NCBI GenBank assembly: GCA_028023455.1
Contig: JAQFVV010006197.1
Coordinates: 20,643,254-20,707,253, forward strand
Direction: 5' to 3'
DNA length: 64,000 bases
Source of the DNA: Epiperipatus broadwayi
Taxonomy: Eukaryota > Onychophora > Udeonychophora > Euonychophora > Peripatidae
The notes beneath the pieces were generated by a model, which was not told the origin of the DNA, ran no database searches, and saw only the letters and a list, made by a program, of their open reading frames with translations. Numbering within the stretch: position 1 is the first letter of the stretch; every line of letters starts with the position of its first letter. The position numbers and the translations under genes are program-made. Below, piece by piece: positions 39,819 through 51,217 of the stretch.

Positions 39819-40323
39819 AATAAATTACCTAAAAGTATATAAAAAAGTATTGCAAAATTATAACCATATTTTTAAATGATATGATAGAATGAATGATAGG
39901 AAATCTAAACATTTAAGAAAAATGAAAAATCAGATATTATACATTTACCATGCTCTATCAGCTATATATTATATATTTACAAAGATCATTACAAATTGTC
40001 TAAGAAAAAGTTATGGATTTAATTCAGTTAAAAAAACAAGATGGATTTAAAAGTTGCTATGGTACAACATAATTATCCCATTCAGGTATTAGAAAAGTTT
40101 TAAAAAAGTCTTATGAGTAACATGACATTTGTAAATAGCATCGAACTATAGTCAGTTGTTATGATTTAAGTCTGAAAACAGGGTGACAGGTAAAAAAAAC
40201 AATTATCTTAAATTATATAGTGATGCTAAGTTATCATCTGTAGAGACTTATATCAGGTGATTGTAACTAACTAAATATTTTGTATGAGTATTTTGTGAAG
40301 CAAAGTTAAAAAAATGATTTGTT

Positions 40324-41035
40324 TCAATTTTGCAGATGATATAATTGTTCTTGCTTTTTATTAAACTTTGTATTTATTGTATTATATTTATTCTCTTCTT
40401 TATATTGTTTTATGGTCTCCTTGAACCAATTTCTTGTATTCTCTTTTAAACTATTATAAACAGCCTTAAAGTCAGTTATAGTTATTTCTTCCTGTATTTT
40501 CTGCAATGTGTGTCAAATATTAAGAGTTATCAATTTAAAGTCTCCTCCATCTTTTTTTCAGCTTTCAATTCTAACCTTTCTAATCTCTCATATGCTTAAA
40601 ACTGTCTCTTGAATTTGACCTTCATATGTTTTGACAGTTTCTTGAATCATATCTTGTACATCTAGACATAAAGTTTTTTCCATAAACTTCATCTTCTGTA
40701 CTTGTTTATTTGTTTTCTTATAACTTCCTTCAGGGTGATTATATTATTTTCAATACCCTGAAATTTTTCTTCATTTTGTTTTTAGTCTGATCCATTTTTA
40801 TTTCTTGTTTTTTCTCATTGCTTTTTTATTTTGATCTATTTTTTCCATTTTTTCTTCCATCTTTTCTTGTTTTTTCTCATTGCTTCTAGCAACATTTCAA
40901 ATGTGACTGCAGATGGCTTCCACTATTTCATTTTGCATAGTCAACTTTTTTTTTGAATCACTGGTTCTATCTCCATAGGTTATACTGTTGTATTGGGTGA
41001 ATCTATAATTATTTGTTACTATTTTTTTAAAATGT
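40324..41035 (-). pseudogene. Second coiled-coil, gag-like relic (tentative)
   Basis: Minus-strand frames read a lysine/glutamate-rich coiled coil (KKQEKMEEKMEKIDQNKK near 40830-40880). Further downstream comes a charged helical stretch, QKIQEEITITDFKAVYNSLKENTRNWFKETIKQYKEENKYN (40503-40384). Composition and layout resemble the relic at 0.8-2.1 kb. Frames are broken several times. No enzyme domain is seen. A retroelement gag is an inference only. Confidence 0.3.
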
Positions 41036-43870
41036 GTTATCATTAGTTTTTTTTATATAAATACTTAAAAAAATTTAATTCATTATTCTTTCTTCACTTT
41101 ATTTTATTTTTACACAATTTATTCTTTCCTCAATTATTTCATGAATTAATGGCAACATCTGTCTCTATCCTAGCATAATGCCATTTGCATCTCCCTTCAT
41201 TTGACTTTAATACTGCCATTTAATTTCAGGTTATTCCATACAAAATTTACCCTTTGTATTTTATGCATATATTCCATGCACAGTCACTTGCAAGTCTTCT
41301 TTATCGAATAAAGGTGTTCAAGCCCTTTTGTTTGGAGCCAATTATGTAATGAAAACCAGGGTACAAACAATTATTTCATAGTATTAATGAGTACTAATCC
41401 AATTATAGCTGTATTTATATTATTTCTTTATGGGTATAATGTGTTATTGTATTGCTTTATTATTTCAGTTTTAAATCATCATATGTTACAAACATAGAAA
41501 CATTTATTTGTAAATCCTATGGATAAAATAGAATTAATTCAGATGAGTAATGATGATCTTTATCATCAGAATTTTTTTATTGTATTTTATTTGTTTTGCA
41601 TTTTTATTTATTGAAACATGAGGTATCAAACCTTCTTAAATGAGAATGTTTAGTTAAAGTTATTTACAATTATAATATCATTATTTATCATTGGGTTTTA
41701 TCATTGTAACATCCAGAAACTTTATTCATCAGTGTGCATGTTCTCAGAGTTGTGGGTGGGGTTTTTTTCTTTCTCAGAATCATATATGTGGCCTATAATT
41801 TCTTATTAGCATATTTTATATAAAAAAGGTATTATAACAACACTTGTTTTTAGTATGTATATAACATGGCAAACAAAGAGATTAATAAAATAATTTTTTT
41901 AATGCAATAAAAGATAAATAAAATAAGCTTCTTTTGTAGATTTCCTCTTGCATTAACTTATTAAGCTGGATACCATAATCAAAAATTCATTTATTTTATT
42001 TTATCCAATTCTTTATTAAAGTATGTATATATATAAAATTAATTATTTTATACAGTCTAATCATACTTTCATTCATATATGTATATATGAATTAAAGCAT
42101 AATTTATTCCTTGAATATTTTCAATTTAAATATTTTTATTCTTTAAAAGTCAGGTATTATTTTCTTTTTTTTAAATATTCAAAAAAAAAAAGATAAAAAT
42201 ATTGAATTTACTTTTCTTCAGAATATCTTACCATTTTAGTCCTTGAATTGTCTCAATCTTCTTTTAAAAATCTTTTCTTCTCTCAATGATTTTAGTATTA
42301 TTGCTAATCAAACAAGTTCTGAACGTAGTTATGTTTGGTGTTAGCGTATTGTCATTCCATTAAATAATTTTTTTTGGCAATTTATTTGCATAGTTCAATT
42401 TCTTTCCTTGCAACTTATAATAGTTGGTATGAAAAACTGGCAAGATGCTTAGGGGAAGAATCAATGTGATATTCCCTTCTTTTTAGCCCTCCATATTCAG
42501 AAAGTATCATAATGTAATAAATATTTTCATAATTTCTTTATGAGTTAGTAAATCCAAATAATTGTGAATCAACTCACTCTTTTCTAATTTAACCTTTTTA
42601 GATAACTTTTTCCTCTGTTTTTTTTAACAAAAGAGAAGAGAAAAAAATTTATCATCAGCTGCATTTGCATACATCCTCTTTTTATTTTATCTAGAATTTT
42701 TGGGACTGTCACCTAAATGAATTTCTAAAATAATTATTCTTCTAATAAAGGGAGTATTAATTAAGTGAATATACTCATGTGTATTTACACAACAAGTAAT
42801 CTTTATTTACATAACAATTTTAAATGTGTGAAAATTTCATTTCTACTTCTTTCTCTCATCACACACACACAATATATATATGCACATTGTGAACACACAC
42901 TCATTACTATCAAAATATTATCATGTAGCTTTTGCATTGATATTACAAGGGTTACAATATATTATTCCATGCACTTTTGAAAGAAATTAAAATATATATA
43001 TATATATATTTTCAAAACTTTTTTAACACGACAATTGATCTTAACTAACCTAAATAGTGTCATCAATGACAATAATCACATTGATAAATAATGTTAAAAC
43101 AATATTATTATAAAAATTAATCATACTAAGAAATAAGATTACTTATAAAATAGTCATAAGTATATAGAAAAAAAATAGCATAAGGTATTAAATTCATAAT
43201 TAAGCGAAAAAGTTTGTGGCAATATTTAAAGTTCATTTCTATTGTGCTCCTTCTAAATAATTGTATGCAAGTAAGTGAAGAATCTAAGACATTGGAAGAA
43301 GAAAATGATAGTAATCAGGAAAAGGTACTGTTTTCAATATTGTTTTTCATTTATATATAACATAGTTTTTGGAATATTTTATAAATGTTTTCATAAAAAA
43401 ACATCAAAATATATTAAGACTTCTCAGTGATATTTTAAATTTGAATATTAAAAAAAGAGAGAATTACACCTTTTTGCTTTCTAAATTTACAGTATACCGA
43501 TGACTGTGCCATTCTTTCTTAAATTCAAACATGATTTACAGAATATTCTTGAAAAATTTTAACTTGAATAATTATCCATTTGAAAATATGAATAAGATAA
43601 ATAGAAAGATGTATTTGAAGATTTAAATGCATCACAGATTCCAATTTTTAAAAAAATGAAAAAATATATTTCATTATTAATTGTAAAAAAGTTACTTTGT
43701 CAAAGCTTTTGCTTGAAAGTGAGATCTGGACTCCTAGTATTGTAATATAAAAAAAGTAAAACATTCTACCTAAGAATGTCTGTCATGATTTAAAAAATAT
43801 ATTGTCAAAATTCTAAGCCAATTGGTATGCTTTGCTGCATTCTTGATGTGAAGATGTTGAATTTGCATAT
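41036..43870. other. No gene seen
   Basis: Long A/T-rich stretch with homopolymers, a CA run near 42860 and (TA)n near 42992. No supportable gene or repeat. Confidence 0.4.
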
Positions 43871-43874
43871 ATAA

Positions 43875-43990
43875 AATAATATCATTATTTATATGTCAAA
43901 GCATTGACTGGAAGACAAACACGAGCCTGCTGCTTGGAAGCAGCTATACTGACCACAAGGCCACCAATTCTTGACAATAATATCATTATT
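43875..43990 (-). mobile_element. tRNA-derived SINE with 15-bp TSD, copy 2
   Basis: AATAATATCATTATT is perfectly repeated at 43875-43889 and 43976-43990. The minus-strand body reads TTGGTGGCCTTGTGGTCAGT, ATAGCTGCTTCCAAGCAGCA and ends CAGTCAATGCTTTGACAT. It aligns to the copies at 11.4 and 57.3 kb but is more diverged. Confidence 0.8.
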
Positions 43991-44186
43991 AGATAAAAAC
44001 ATGAAGCAAGTAAATGGTCCAAGACAAGTTCATAAAATATATTTTAAGGAAATCATCTATAGATTTTAGTAAAAAGATTTAAATCGAACAAGCATACATA
44101 ATTTACAATATAAAGACTCTCTCAAAGATATTCTGAAGAAGTGTTGTATTAATTGCTTTAAGATAAAAATATGGATAAAGATACGA

Positions 44187-44609
44187 TCAATGGAGTTATA
44201 CCACTAAACATCACATGGTCACTATTTCTTATACTAGCACATAATTGTTATTAAACAAGGCAAAACTCTCCATACAGTAGTGTGACCCTTTGCCAACCAG
44301 AGTAATCAATGGATGCCAGAAGGCTTGTGCATAAAATCCCTATCTAGTGTCTACTCATCAAATATCCCCAGACAAATTTCTGGCTTGTGACCTTTGTCAG
44401 TGAGGAGGCTTGGATCTGAGAGCACTGCACCTAGATTTTAGAATCCTCACTGATGAAGGCCACAAGCCAGAAATTATTCTGGGGATACTAGATGAGTAGG
44501 CACTAGATAGAGATTTTATGCACATGCCTTCTGGCATCGATTGATTAATCTGGTTGACACAGGGTGGTACTACTGTATGGAAAGTTTTGCCTTTTTCAAT
44601 GGAGTTATA
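44187..44609. mobile_element. Hammerhead retroelement, family 1, inverted dimer with 14-bp TSD
   Basis: TCAATGGAGTTATA is perfectly repeated at 44187-44200 and 44596-44609. Inside are a minus-strand part (44201 to about 44442) and a plus-strand part (about 44443-44595), each ending in the same GGCAAAACT / AGTTTTGCC terminus, so the element has natural inverted ends. Each arm holds an HHR. The minus one (44345-44405) has CTGACAA instead of CTGANGA. The plus one (44450 on) keeps CTGATGA and GAAA but has a mispaired stem III. Confidence 0.88.
44440..44500 (+). ncRNA. Hammerhead ribozyme, family 1 (stem III defect)
   Basis: CTGATGA is at 44450-44456; stem II is GGC-CACAA-GCC; GAAA is followed by TTATTC instead of CTAGTC. 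Stem I TCCTCA / TGGGGA is intact. Its first stem-II pair is A-A. Confidence 0.6.
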
Positions 44610-45103
44610 ATTAGGAAAAGTGCATCATATAGTTTAGGGTAGTGTGGCTCTGGAGTGTAAAGTCTTCAGATCAATTGTAGTACTGGAATTCTTATAAATT
44701 TTAAGCTATGAGCCATTTGAGTATTTATTTAATTTATTACAAAAGATGTTGAAATGTCTCAAAAATTTGCTTTAGGAGTAACTTATAGCTTTTTTTAAAT
44801 GCTGCATACTAGTTTATCCAATTATTAGATATTAAAAAGTAAATCTGAGATAACTGTGACTGATGTACTTGAGAACAGAGATGTTTTATTGGCTTTTGCA
44901 TTTGGAAAAACAGAGCAGTCTTTCTGATATATCAGGACATTCACTTCTTAATAATCATCCATTGGTTAATATAATTTTTTAAACACTAGCAATTTACAAA
45001 GATCAAAATTTATTGTTGGGTACTGGTTTAAAATTATCAAATATTAAGAAATAAATGTGAAATAACTTATATGATTGACAGATATATATATATATATATA
45101 TAT
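44610..45103. other. No gene; SINE-like fragment and (TA)n
   Basis: The 44635-44725 segment resembles that at 13.02-13.11 kb. A (TA)n run at about 45081-45105 forms the left flank of the next element. Confidence 0.4.
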
Positions 45104-45264
45104 ATAGTAATAATAACAAGTCAGATGTTACATGACTTATATATAGCTTGCACTTACAAATATGTAAAATTAAGAGCGTGCTAATAGCTCTAAACAAGCT
45201 TTTTTTTATTTATGATAAATGCTACTACAAGAGAAGACATTCAAATCATTTTTATCTTGGATTG

Positions 45265-45319
45265 TCCCCATCCCCAGACCAGTTTCGACCTATGGGTCTC
45301 TTCAGTGAGGAGTTGGGAC
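45265..45319 (-). ncRNA. Hammerhead ribozyme, family 2, intact core
   Basis: On the minus strand stem I reads GTCCC-AAC-TCCTCA, then CTGAAGA (45299-45305), then stem II GACC-CATA-GGTC (four perfect pairs), then GAAA (45283-45286), then C-TG-GTC (2-bp stem III, A15.1-U16.1), then TGGGGA-TG-GGGAC closing stem I. Predicted cleavage falls between 45277 and 45276. All core positions expected of a type I HHR are present. The internal loop in stem I lies where loop-loop contacts with stem II normally form. Confidence 0.9.
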
Positions 45320-45683
45320 ATTAGATTTAAAAAACCAACTCAAGCAAAGCATTTATCTAAAAGTTAATTGTTAGAAGAAGATCTGAAGCTTTTAGACATC
45401 TACATGTCTTTAAAGTCAGCTCTCCAACTGAAAAAATCATATGGGCCTGAACTTAATTCAGATACTCCATATATTAGTAAGCTTAGCCATTTAATTTAGC
45501 CAAAGCCACAACAGCAAAATAATACTAGTAATAATAACAAGTCAGATGTCACATGACATATATAGCTTGCACTTACAAATATGTAAAATTAAGAGCGTGC
45601 TAATAGCTCTAAACAAGCTTTTTTTTATTTATGTTAAATGCTACTACAAGAGAAGACATTCAAATCATTTTTATCTTGGATTG

Positions 45684-45739
45684 TCCCAACTCCTCATTGA
45701 AGAGACCCATAGGTTGAAACCGGTCTGGGGATGGGGACA
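45684..45739 (+). ncRNA. Hammerhead ribozyme, family 2, core mutated (C3 to T)
   Basis: TTGAAGA replaces CTGAAGA (45697-45703). The first stem-II pair is G-T and GAAA is intact (45716-45719). It lies exactly at the inversion centre of the element. Confidence 0.75.
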
Positions 45740-46105
45740 ATCCAAGATAAAAATGATTTGAATGTTTTCTCTTGTAGTAGCATTTATCATAAATAAAAAA
45801 AAAGCTTGTTTAGAGCTATTAGCATGCTCTTAATTTTACATATTTGTAAGTGCAAGCTATATATAAGTCATGTGACATCTGACTTGTTATTATTACTATT
45901 ATTATTTTGCTGTTGTGGCTTTGGCTAAATTAAATGGCTAAGCCTACTAATATATGGAGTATCTGAATTAAGTTCAGGCCCATATGATTTTTTCAGTTGG
46001 AGAGCTGACTTTAAAGACATGTAGATGTCTAAAAGTTTCAGATCTTCTTCTAACAATTAACTTTTAGATAAATGCTTTGCTTGAGTTGGTTTTTTTAAAT
46101 CTAAT

Positions 46106-46160
46106 GTCCCAACTCCTCACTGAAGAGACCCATAGGTCGACACTGGTCTGGGGATGGGGA
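46106..46160 (+). ncRNA. Hammerhead ribozyme, family 2, core mutated (GAAA to GACA)
   Basis: CTGAAGA (46120-46126) and stem II are intact, but 46139-46142 reads GACA. Stem I as in the intact copy. Confidence 0.75.
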
Positions 46161-46257
46161 TAATCCAAGATAAAAATGATTTGAATGTCTTTTCTTGTAG
46201 TAGCATTTATCATAAATAAATAAAAAAAAAGCTTGTTTAGAGCTATTCAGCACGCTC

Positions 46258-46265
<8 letters not shown>

Positions 46266-46329
<64 letters not shown>
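46266..46329. repeat. (TA)n microsatellite
   Basis: A dinucleotide tract separating hammerhead family 2 from family 3. Confidence 0.97.
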
Positions 46330-46332
<3 letters not shown>

Positions 46333-46420
46333 CACTAGATGGAGCTTACCAATATCTCTAAACAAGCTTTATTTTTATAAGGGTTGAAAGAGAAAGAATT
46401 CAACATCTCTTTCATTAAGT

Positions 46421-46480
46421 CCCTATCTCCAGACCAATTGGTTTCGAGGCTCACCTCAGTGGAGGGATGGAACTCTAGAA
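46421..46480 (-). ncRNA. Hammerhead ribozyme-like, family 3, copy a
   Basis: Minus strand: AGTTCC-ATC-CCTCCA, CTGAGGTGA, GCCTC (stem II loop deleted), GAAA, stem III ACC-AATT-GGT, C, TGGAG-A-TAGGGACT. Stem III is longer than in families 1 and 2. The core reads CTGAGGT where CTGANGA is expected. Confidence 0.6.
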
Positions 46481-46834
46481 ACTAGATCTAAAATACTAAC
46501 TCAAAAGTCAGCACTTATAAAACATGTTTTTATCAATCTGAAAGCTTGAACTTTTCAGACACGTAAATGTCTTCAAATCCAGTTTTTCAAAACAGATAGC
46601 TATAAGGATCTGAATTCAGTTCAGTTCCACCATATAGTAAAAGCCTTTGCAATATAGCATCACAAAAGCATTCAAAGGTACATTTATAATAATTAATAAA
46701 ACAAGTCATAAATTTTGTAACTTGCTTTTAAGCTTTCATTTAAATGATCACTAGATGGATCTTATCAATAGCTCTAAACAAGCTTTATATTTATAAGTGC
46801 CAAAAGTGAAAGAATTCAAAATCTCTATCATTAA

Positions 46835-46897
46835 GTTCCTACCTCCAGACCAATTGGTTTCAAGCTTATGGCTCACCTCAGTGGAGGGCTGGGACTC
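46835..46897 (-). ncRNA. Hammerhead ribozyme-like, family 3, copy b
   Basis: As copy a, but stem II is complete: GAGC-CATAA-GCTT. GAAA is at 46858-46861. Stem I pairs AGTCCC-AGC-CCTCCA with TGGAGG-TA-GGAACT. The same CTGAGGT core variant is present. Confidence 0.65.
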
Positions 46898-47235
46898 TAG
46901 AAACACGATCTAAAATACTAACACAAAAGTCAGCACTTATAAAACACATTTCTATCAATCTGAAAGTCTGAACTTTTCAGACACGTAAATGTCTTCAAAT
47001 TCAACTTTTCAAACCAGATAGCTATATGGGTCTGAATTCAGCTCAGTTTCACTATATAGTAAAAGTCTCTGCAATATAGCATCACAATAACCTTCAAAGA
47101 TACACTTATAATAATTAATAAAACAAGTCATGACTTGCTTTTAATGACCACTAGATGGAGCTTACCAATAGCTCTAAACAAGCTTTATTTTTATAAGTGC
47201 CAAAAGAGAAAGAATTCAAAATCTCTATCGTCATG

Positions 47236-47460
47236 GAAATATTTTAAAACTTTTTTTTCACTTTTTTTAAAATTGAAATGATTCTACTTGTTCATAAATG
47301 GCTGTTACTAGTGATTATGTGATTAAAGAAACACACTGGATCACCAATCACCTTCAGTGTTTACATGTTGAGAATGCAAGTGTTTTGCTGAATTTATATT
47401 TGAAAAAGCAAATATTATACAAGAAGGCAATGTTATTATTAAAACATGTTTTTATTAATA
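47236..47460. other. Unique spacer before PLE 1
   Basis: No gene. The short frame at 47298-47510 runs into the PLE end and is not considered real. Confidence 0.4.
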
Positions 47461-47471
47461 AAAATAATAAT

Positions 47472-47974
47472 ATTCATCAAAATATAAAATCACAAACCAA
47501 TTTTCTTTAAAAAACTTGTTTTTTATTATATGACTATATGAATTATAACATCAAGAGCAACGTTTCGACTATTTACTTCCTTATAGTCTTTTTCAAGCCA
47601 CTAAAATATAAAAAAAAATATAATAAAACAAATAAAATAAAACATAATACAATCATTAAACTCTACATATATTTCAAATCTTCTCAATACAAAAACATAA
47701 ATTTAATATAAAACATTAGAACATTACCTTCCTCTATTTAAAACAACCTACAATTTAAACTTCTATTTAAAACACTCTGTTTAAATTATATTTAGATAAA
47801 ATATCTCAAAAACCAGTCCCATCACCCACAACAATCAATTAGTTTTTTTTCTTTTATTCCTATATTGTTTAAATTCCCTACTATAAAAAATTTTTTCTTT
47901 TTTTAAAACTTACTTTATAATTAACTATTGTTTCTAAAAGTTCTATTTTTTTTTTTTTTTTGTAAATAATGTGA
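47472..47974 (-). repeat. PLE 1 3' region / pseudo-LTR, copy 1
   Basis: Nearly identical to 50725-51217 and, inverted, to 52163-52540. It contains the HHR-like motif at 47551-47600 and, next to the stop codon, a decayed direct duplication of the last codons of the ORF (about 47835-47970 against about 47985-48125). Confidence 0.9.
47551..47600 (-). ncRNA. Hammerhead-like motif of PLE 1, degenerate core
   Basis: Minus strand: GGCTTGAAAAA, stem GACTAT, loop AAGGAAGTAA, stem ATAGTC, then GAAAC-GTTGC. Stem II and GAAA are perfect. CTGANGA has become TTGAAAA, i.e. both the first C and the G are substituted. The same changes occur in all three copies (also about 50801-50845 and 52381-52430). Confidence 0.6.
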
Positions 47975-50584
47975 CTAGTTTTTATTTTTTATAAAATCAA
48001 TTAGTTTTTTATTCATATATGGTTTAAATTCCTTAATATAAAAATTTTCCTTTAAAAATCTTTCTTTATAATTAATTACTGTTTCTAAAAGTTCTATTTT
48101 GTAATTAATGTGACCAGATTTACACTTATGAAAAAAAATTGCAGATTTTTTATCAGATAAATGTTGTTTTAATCTTGTTTTTAACTTATTTTTTGTATTT
48201 CCAATATAAGAAATACTTTTACCAACATTCCAGCAGTCTAAACATTTTATCATATATACACCTTTCATAGCTTCAAGCATATCATTCTTTTCACTAACAT
48301 TAATCAGCTTTTTTAAATCTTTCTTTTTTTTATATACTGGGAGTAATTTAATGTTAAATTTATTATTAATTTTTTTACAAATATTTTTAATCCTAATAAA
48401 AATATTTTTTGATACTTTAAATCCTATGTAAATTTTATTAATATTATTAACTTTATTATCAATTTTATTTTCCCCTTTAATCTTCTTTTTAATTAAATTC
48501 AAATTATAATCTGAAAAAATTTTTCCAATAATCTTATTTGGATATTCATTTAAATAACATTCCTTTTTTATCAATTCTAATTCTTTCTCCAATAATAAAT
48601 CACTAGAACATATCAATATTGCTCTTCTAATTCTGTTTTTTATAATATTCATTTTACAATGTTTATCAATGTCTGAAAACCAGTTAGTAATCAGACCATG
48701 AAATGTTTTTTTTCTAAAAACAGATGTATTAATGCTTATTTTATTATTTTCTATAATTTTATCAATTTTTACATCCATATATTCAATTTTATTATCCACT
48801 TCTTTTTCCATGGTAAATTTAATATTTTTTTCTTTTTTGTTAATGTAATTTAAAAAAATGTTTGCTTTTCTTTTATTTCCTTTAAAAACCATGAAATAGT
48901 CATCAACATATCTTACAAAAAAACAAGGACCAACATCCAAATCCAAAAAATCTTTTTCAAAAATATTCATATATTCATCTGCCAAAAACCCACTTAGGCA
49001 ACTCCCCATACTTAATCCTTTTACCTGTTCGTAAAACCTATCTTTAAATTTAAAAACCAAATTTTTACTACAAATCAATAAAATCTCATGTAATAAATAA
49101 GAATCTATTTTTAATTTTTTACTTTTATCTTTAATGTATAATTCCAAAGCATAATTAATAGCTATATCTGGATCAACATTATTATACATATTTATAATAT
49201 CTAATTTAACAAAATAAATATTTTTAAATTTAATATTTTTCAAAAAATTATTTAATTTTTCTATAAAATCCATTGAGTTGTATACTTTATTATTTTTATT
49301 TACTTTACTATATTTTTTAAAAAAATTATTAAATACCCATTTAGAAATATTCTCATAATAAGTATCTCTACAACTAATAATTGGTCTTAGGGGTATACCA
49401 TCTTTATGAACCTTTGGTATCCCTGTAATTGTTGCACATCTAATATCCATTCTTTTAAGCATAAACATTTCTATTTTTGTAATATATCCTTTATTTTCCA
49501 ATTCAGTAATAATTTTATTAACTTTTATATTAATTTGCATGCTCTTATCTTTTTTTATAATTTTAAAATAACTACTTTTTAATAAATTACTCATTTTATT
49601 ATTATATTCAGTTTTCTCAATTATAACCATACTAGTAGATTTATCTCCTTTCAAAAAAACCAAGTCTTTATATTTTAATCTAATATTACTAATAATATTT
49701 AATTCACTTTTATTATTAACATTTTTATATTTATTATTATTAATCACATCATATTCTAATTTTTTAAATTCATATTCAATTTCATTAAATAAGAATTCTT
49801 TATTCATTCCTATATCAATACTATTATTGTTAAATTTATCAATAATTAAGTCTTTTTTTGTTTTTATATCTATAATTTGTTTACAAACGTCAACATGTGT
49901 ATTTGGTACATATTTAAGCCCTTTATTTAAAATATTAATTTCATCTTTATCAAAAACAGTATTTGTCAAATTAATTATAAACTTTTCTTTAAAACCATTA
50001 CTACATGAATTTTTTCTCTTAGATAAAACATTTTTATTCCAATTATTATTTTTTATATTATTTTTATTAAATAACAAATTAAGTTTTTTATTATGTCTAT
50101 TAATTATTTTTTTTTTAAAAATTTCCATCTTATTATAGAAAATTTGGTTTAGCAAAAAATCTTCCCTAAATGTAATTAATTTGGTCAAATCAATATATAA
50201 TTTCTTTATTTTCATCAAAAAACATTCCTTTTTAATATATAATATTTTAATAAATTTATGTAATATTTTCCTTTCCCATTTAAAAACTATATTATCTTTA
50301 AAAAAACTCTTAATATTATATAATTTAATAAACCCAGGAATTAAACCATAATGATTACATGTCTTTAAAAATCTAATATCCAAATTTATTTTAACAATTC
50401 TTAATTTAAATTTAATCCATTCATTAATATATCTAATACAAATTTTAAATTGTTTATAATTTCTAATTTTGTTTCTTAAAAATTTAAAAAAATGTCTCAA
50501 ATTGCATTCCTTTACATTCCAATAAGTATTATGTTCTTTAAACTTGAAAACACCAATATCCAAATCCATGTTATTATTCTTCAT
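47975..50584 (-). CDS. Penelope-like retroelement polyprotein: reverse transcriptase plus GIY-YIG endonuclease
   Basis: An 869-residue uninterrupted protein that would copy element RNA onto a nicked chromosomal target. Visible landmarks in order: a lysine-rich N-terminal region; GLKYVPN at 222-228; GDKSTSMVI around 313-321 (the PLE 'DKG' block); TGIPKVHKDGIPLRPIIS at 387-404; VKLDIINMYNNVD with catalytic Asp 462; GLSMGSCLSGFLADEYMN at 523-540; RYVDD with catalytic Asp 561 and 562. The C-terminal GIY-YIG nuclease follows: GVY at 775-777, a C781-x2-C784 pair inserted before YIG at 793-795, Arg 804, His 808, a possible zinc-binding H819/C821/H825 set and Glu 841. A zinc-finger-like insertion between GVY and YIG is typical of Penelope nucleases. 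Start: first ATG of the open frame, 50584; the preceding leader has a CCAATTG-based hairpin near 50612-50636. Codon use is extremely A/T-rich, like its surroundings. No defect is seen, so it may be functional. Confidence 0.95.
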   Translation of the reverse strand: MKNNNMDLDIGVFKFKEHNTYWNVKECNLRHFFKFLRNKIRNYKQFKICIRYINEWIKFKLRIVKINLDIRFLKTCNHYGLIPGFIKLYNIKSFFKDNIVFKWERKILHKFIKILYIKKECFLMKIKKLYIDLTKLITFREDFLLNQIFYNKMEIFKKKIINRHNKKLNLLFNKNNIKNNNWNKNVLSKRKNSCSNGFKEKFIINLTNTVFDKDEINILNKGLKYVPNTHVDVCKQIIDIKTKKDLIIDKFNNNSIDIGMNKEFLFNEIEYEFKKLEYDVINNNKYKNVNNKSELNIISNIRLKYKDLVFLKGDKSTSMVIIEKTEYNNKMSNLLKSSYFKIIKKDKSMQINIKVNKIITELENKGYITKIEMFMLKRMDIRCATITGIPKVHKDGIPLRPIISCRDTYYENISKWVFNNFFKKYSKVNKNNKVYNSMDFIEKLNNFLKNIKFKNIYFVKLDIINMYNNVDPDIAINYALELYIKDKSKKLKIDSYLLHEILLICSKNLVFKFKDRFYEQVKGLSMGSCLSGFLADEYMNIFEKDFLDLDVGPCFFVRYVDDYFMVFKGNKRKANIFLNYINKKEKNIKFTMEKEVDNKIEYMDVKIDKIIENNKISINTSVFRKKTFHGLITNWFSDIDKHCKMNIIKNRIRRAILICSSDLLLEKELELIKKECYLNEYPNKIIGKIFSDYNLNLIKKKIKGENKIDNKVNNINKIYIGFKVSKNIFIRIKNICKKINNKFNIKLLPVYKKKKDLKKLINVSEKNDMLEAMKGVYMIKCLDCWNVGKSISYIGNTKNKLKTRLKQHLSDKKSAIFFHKCKSGHINYKIELLETVINYKERFLKENFYIKEFKPYMNKKLIDFIKNKN

Positions 50585-50724
50585 CAGTCAATATAAATAT
50601 AAGTTAACACTCCAATTGTAATCCAATTGGAGTTATCCAAGTTTAGATATTTAGAATAGCATAACCTTTAATCTTGAACTTCTTCTTTCTTTTAAAAAAT
50701 AGTCAGTATAAACAATATTCATCA
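50585..50724 (-). other. PLE 1 5' leader
   Basis: About 140 bp between the upstream pseudo-LTR and the start codon. It contains an AACTCCAATTG / CAATTGGAGT hairpin. The part 50655-50720 recurs inverted at 52480-52540, which fixes the element's right end. Confidence 0.7.
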
Positions 50725-51217
50725 AAATATAAAATCACAAACCAATTTTCTTTAAAAAACTTGTTTTTTATTATTATGACTATATGAAATTAATATCAAG
50801 AGCAACGTTTCGACTATTTACTTCCTTATAGTCTTTTTCAAGCCACTAAAATATAAAAAATAATAAAACAAATAAAATAAAACATAATACAATCATTAAA
50901 CTCTACATATATTTCAAATCTTCTCAATACAAAAACATAAATTTAATATAAAACATTAGAACATTACCTTCCTCTATTTAAAACAACCTACAATTTAAAC
51001 TTCTATTTAAAACACTCTGTTTAAATTATATTTAGATAAAATATCTCAAAAACCAGTCCCATCACCCACAACAATCAATTAGTTTTTTTTCTTTTATTCC
51101 TATATTGTTTAAATTCCCTACTATAAAAAATTTTTTCTTTTTTTAAAACTTACTTTATAATTAACTATTGTTTCTAAAAGTTCTATTTTTTTTTTTTTTT
51201 TTTTGTAAATAATGTGA
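50725..51217 (-). repeat. PLE 1 3' region / pseudo-LTR, copy 2
   Basis: Same sequence as 47472-47974 apart from small indels in T-runs and a few bases near 50780-50800. It lies immediately upstream of the intact ORF, so it is the likely promoter-bearing repeat for it. Confidence 0.9.

Larger units (their letters stand above)
45104..46265. mobile_element. Hammerhead retroelement, family 2, palindromic multimer
   Basis: The block folds about a centre near 45684. The left side has about 1.4 minus-strand monomers (unit starts 45105 and 45532, period about 427 bp). The right side has about 1.4 plus-strand monomers. Conserved blocks are AACAAGTCAGATGT, TAGCTTGCACTTACAAATAT, GCTCTAAACAAGCTT, TGCTACTACAAGAGAAGACA and GGCTTTGGCTAAATTAAATG. 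The turn-round point lies inside the ribozyme's stem I. The block is bounded on both sides by (TA)n, so a TSD cannot be recognised. Three ribozyme copies are present; only the minus one at 45.27 kb has an unmutated core. Confidence 0.85.
46330..47235 (-). mobile_element. Hammerhead repeat, family 3, head-to-tail array
   Basis: Three unit starts, GATCACTAGATGGAGC (46331), the same with one change (46745) and GACCACTAGATGGAGC (47148), give periods of about 414 and 403 bp. The last unit stops after about 85 bp. Units share CTCTAAACAAGCTTTAT, CAGACACGTAAATGTCTTC, TTCAGTTCAGTT-type and AATTAATAAAACAAGTCAT blocks. The CTCTAAACAAGCTT block is also in family 2. Each full unit has one minus-strand HHR. 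No coding capacity. Direct tandem arrangement is what copying of a circular or multimeric RNA would give. Confidence 0.85.
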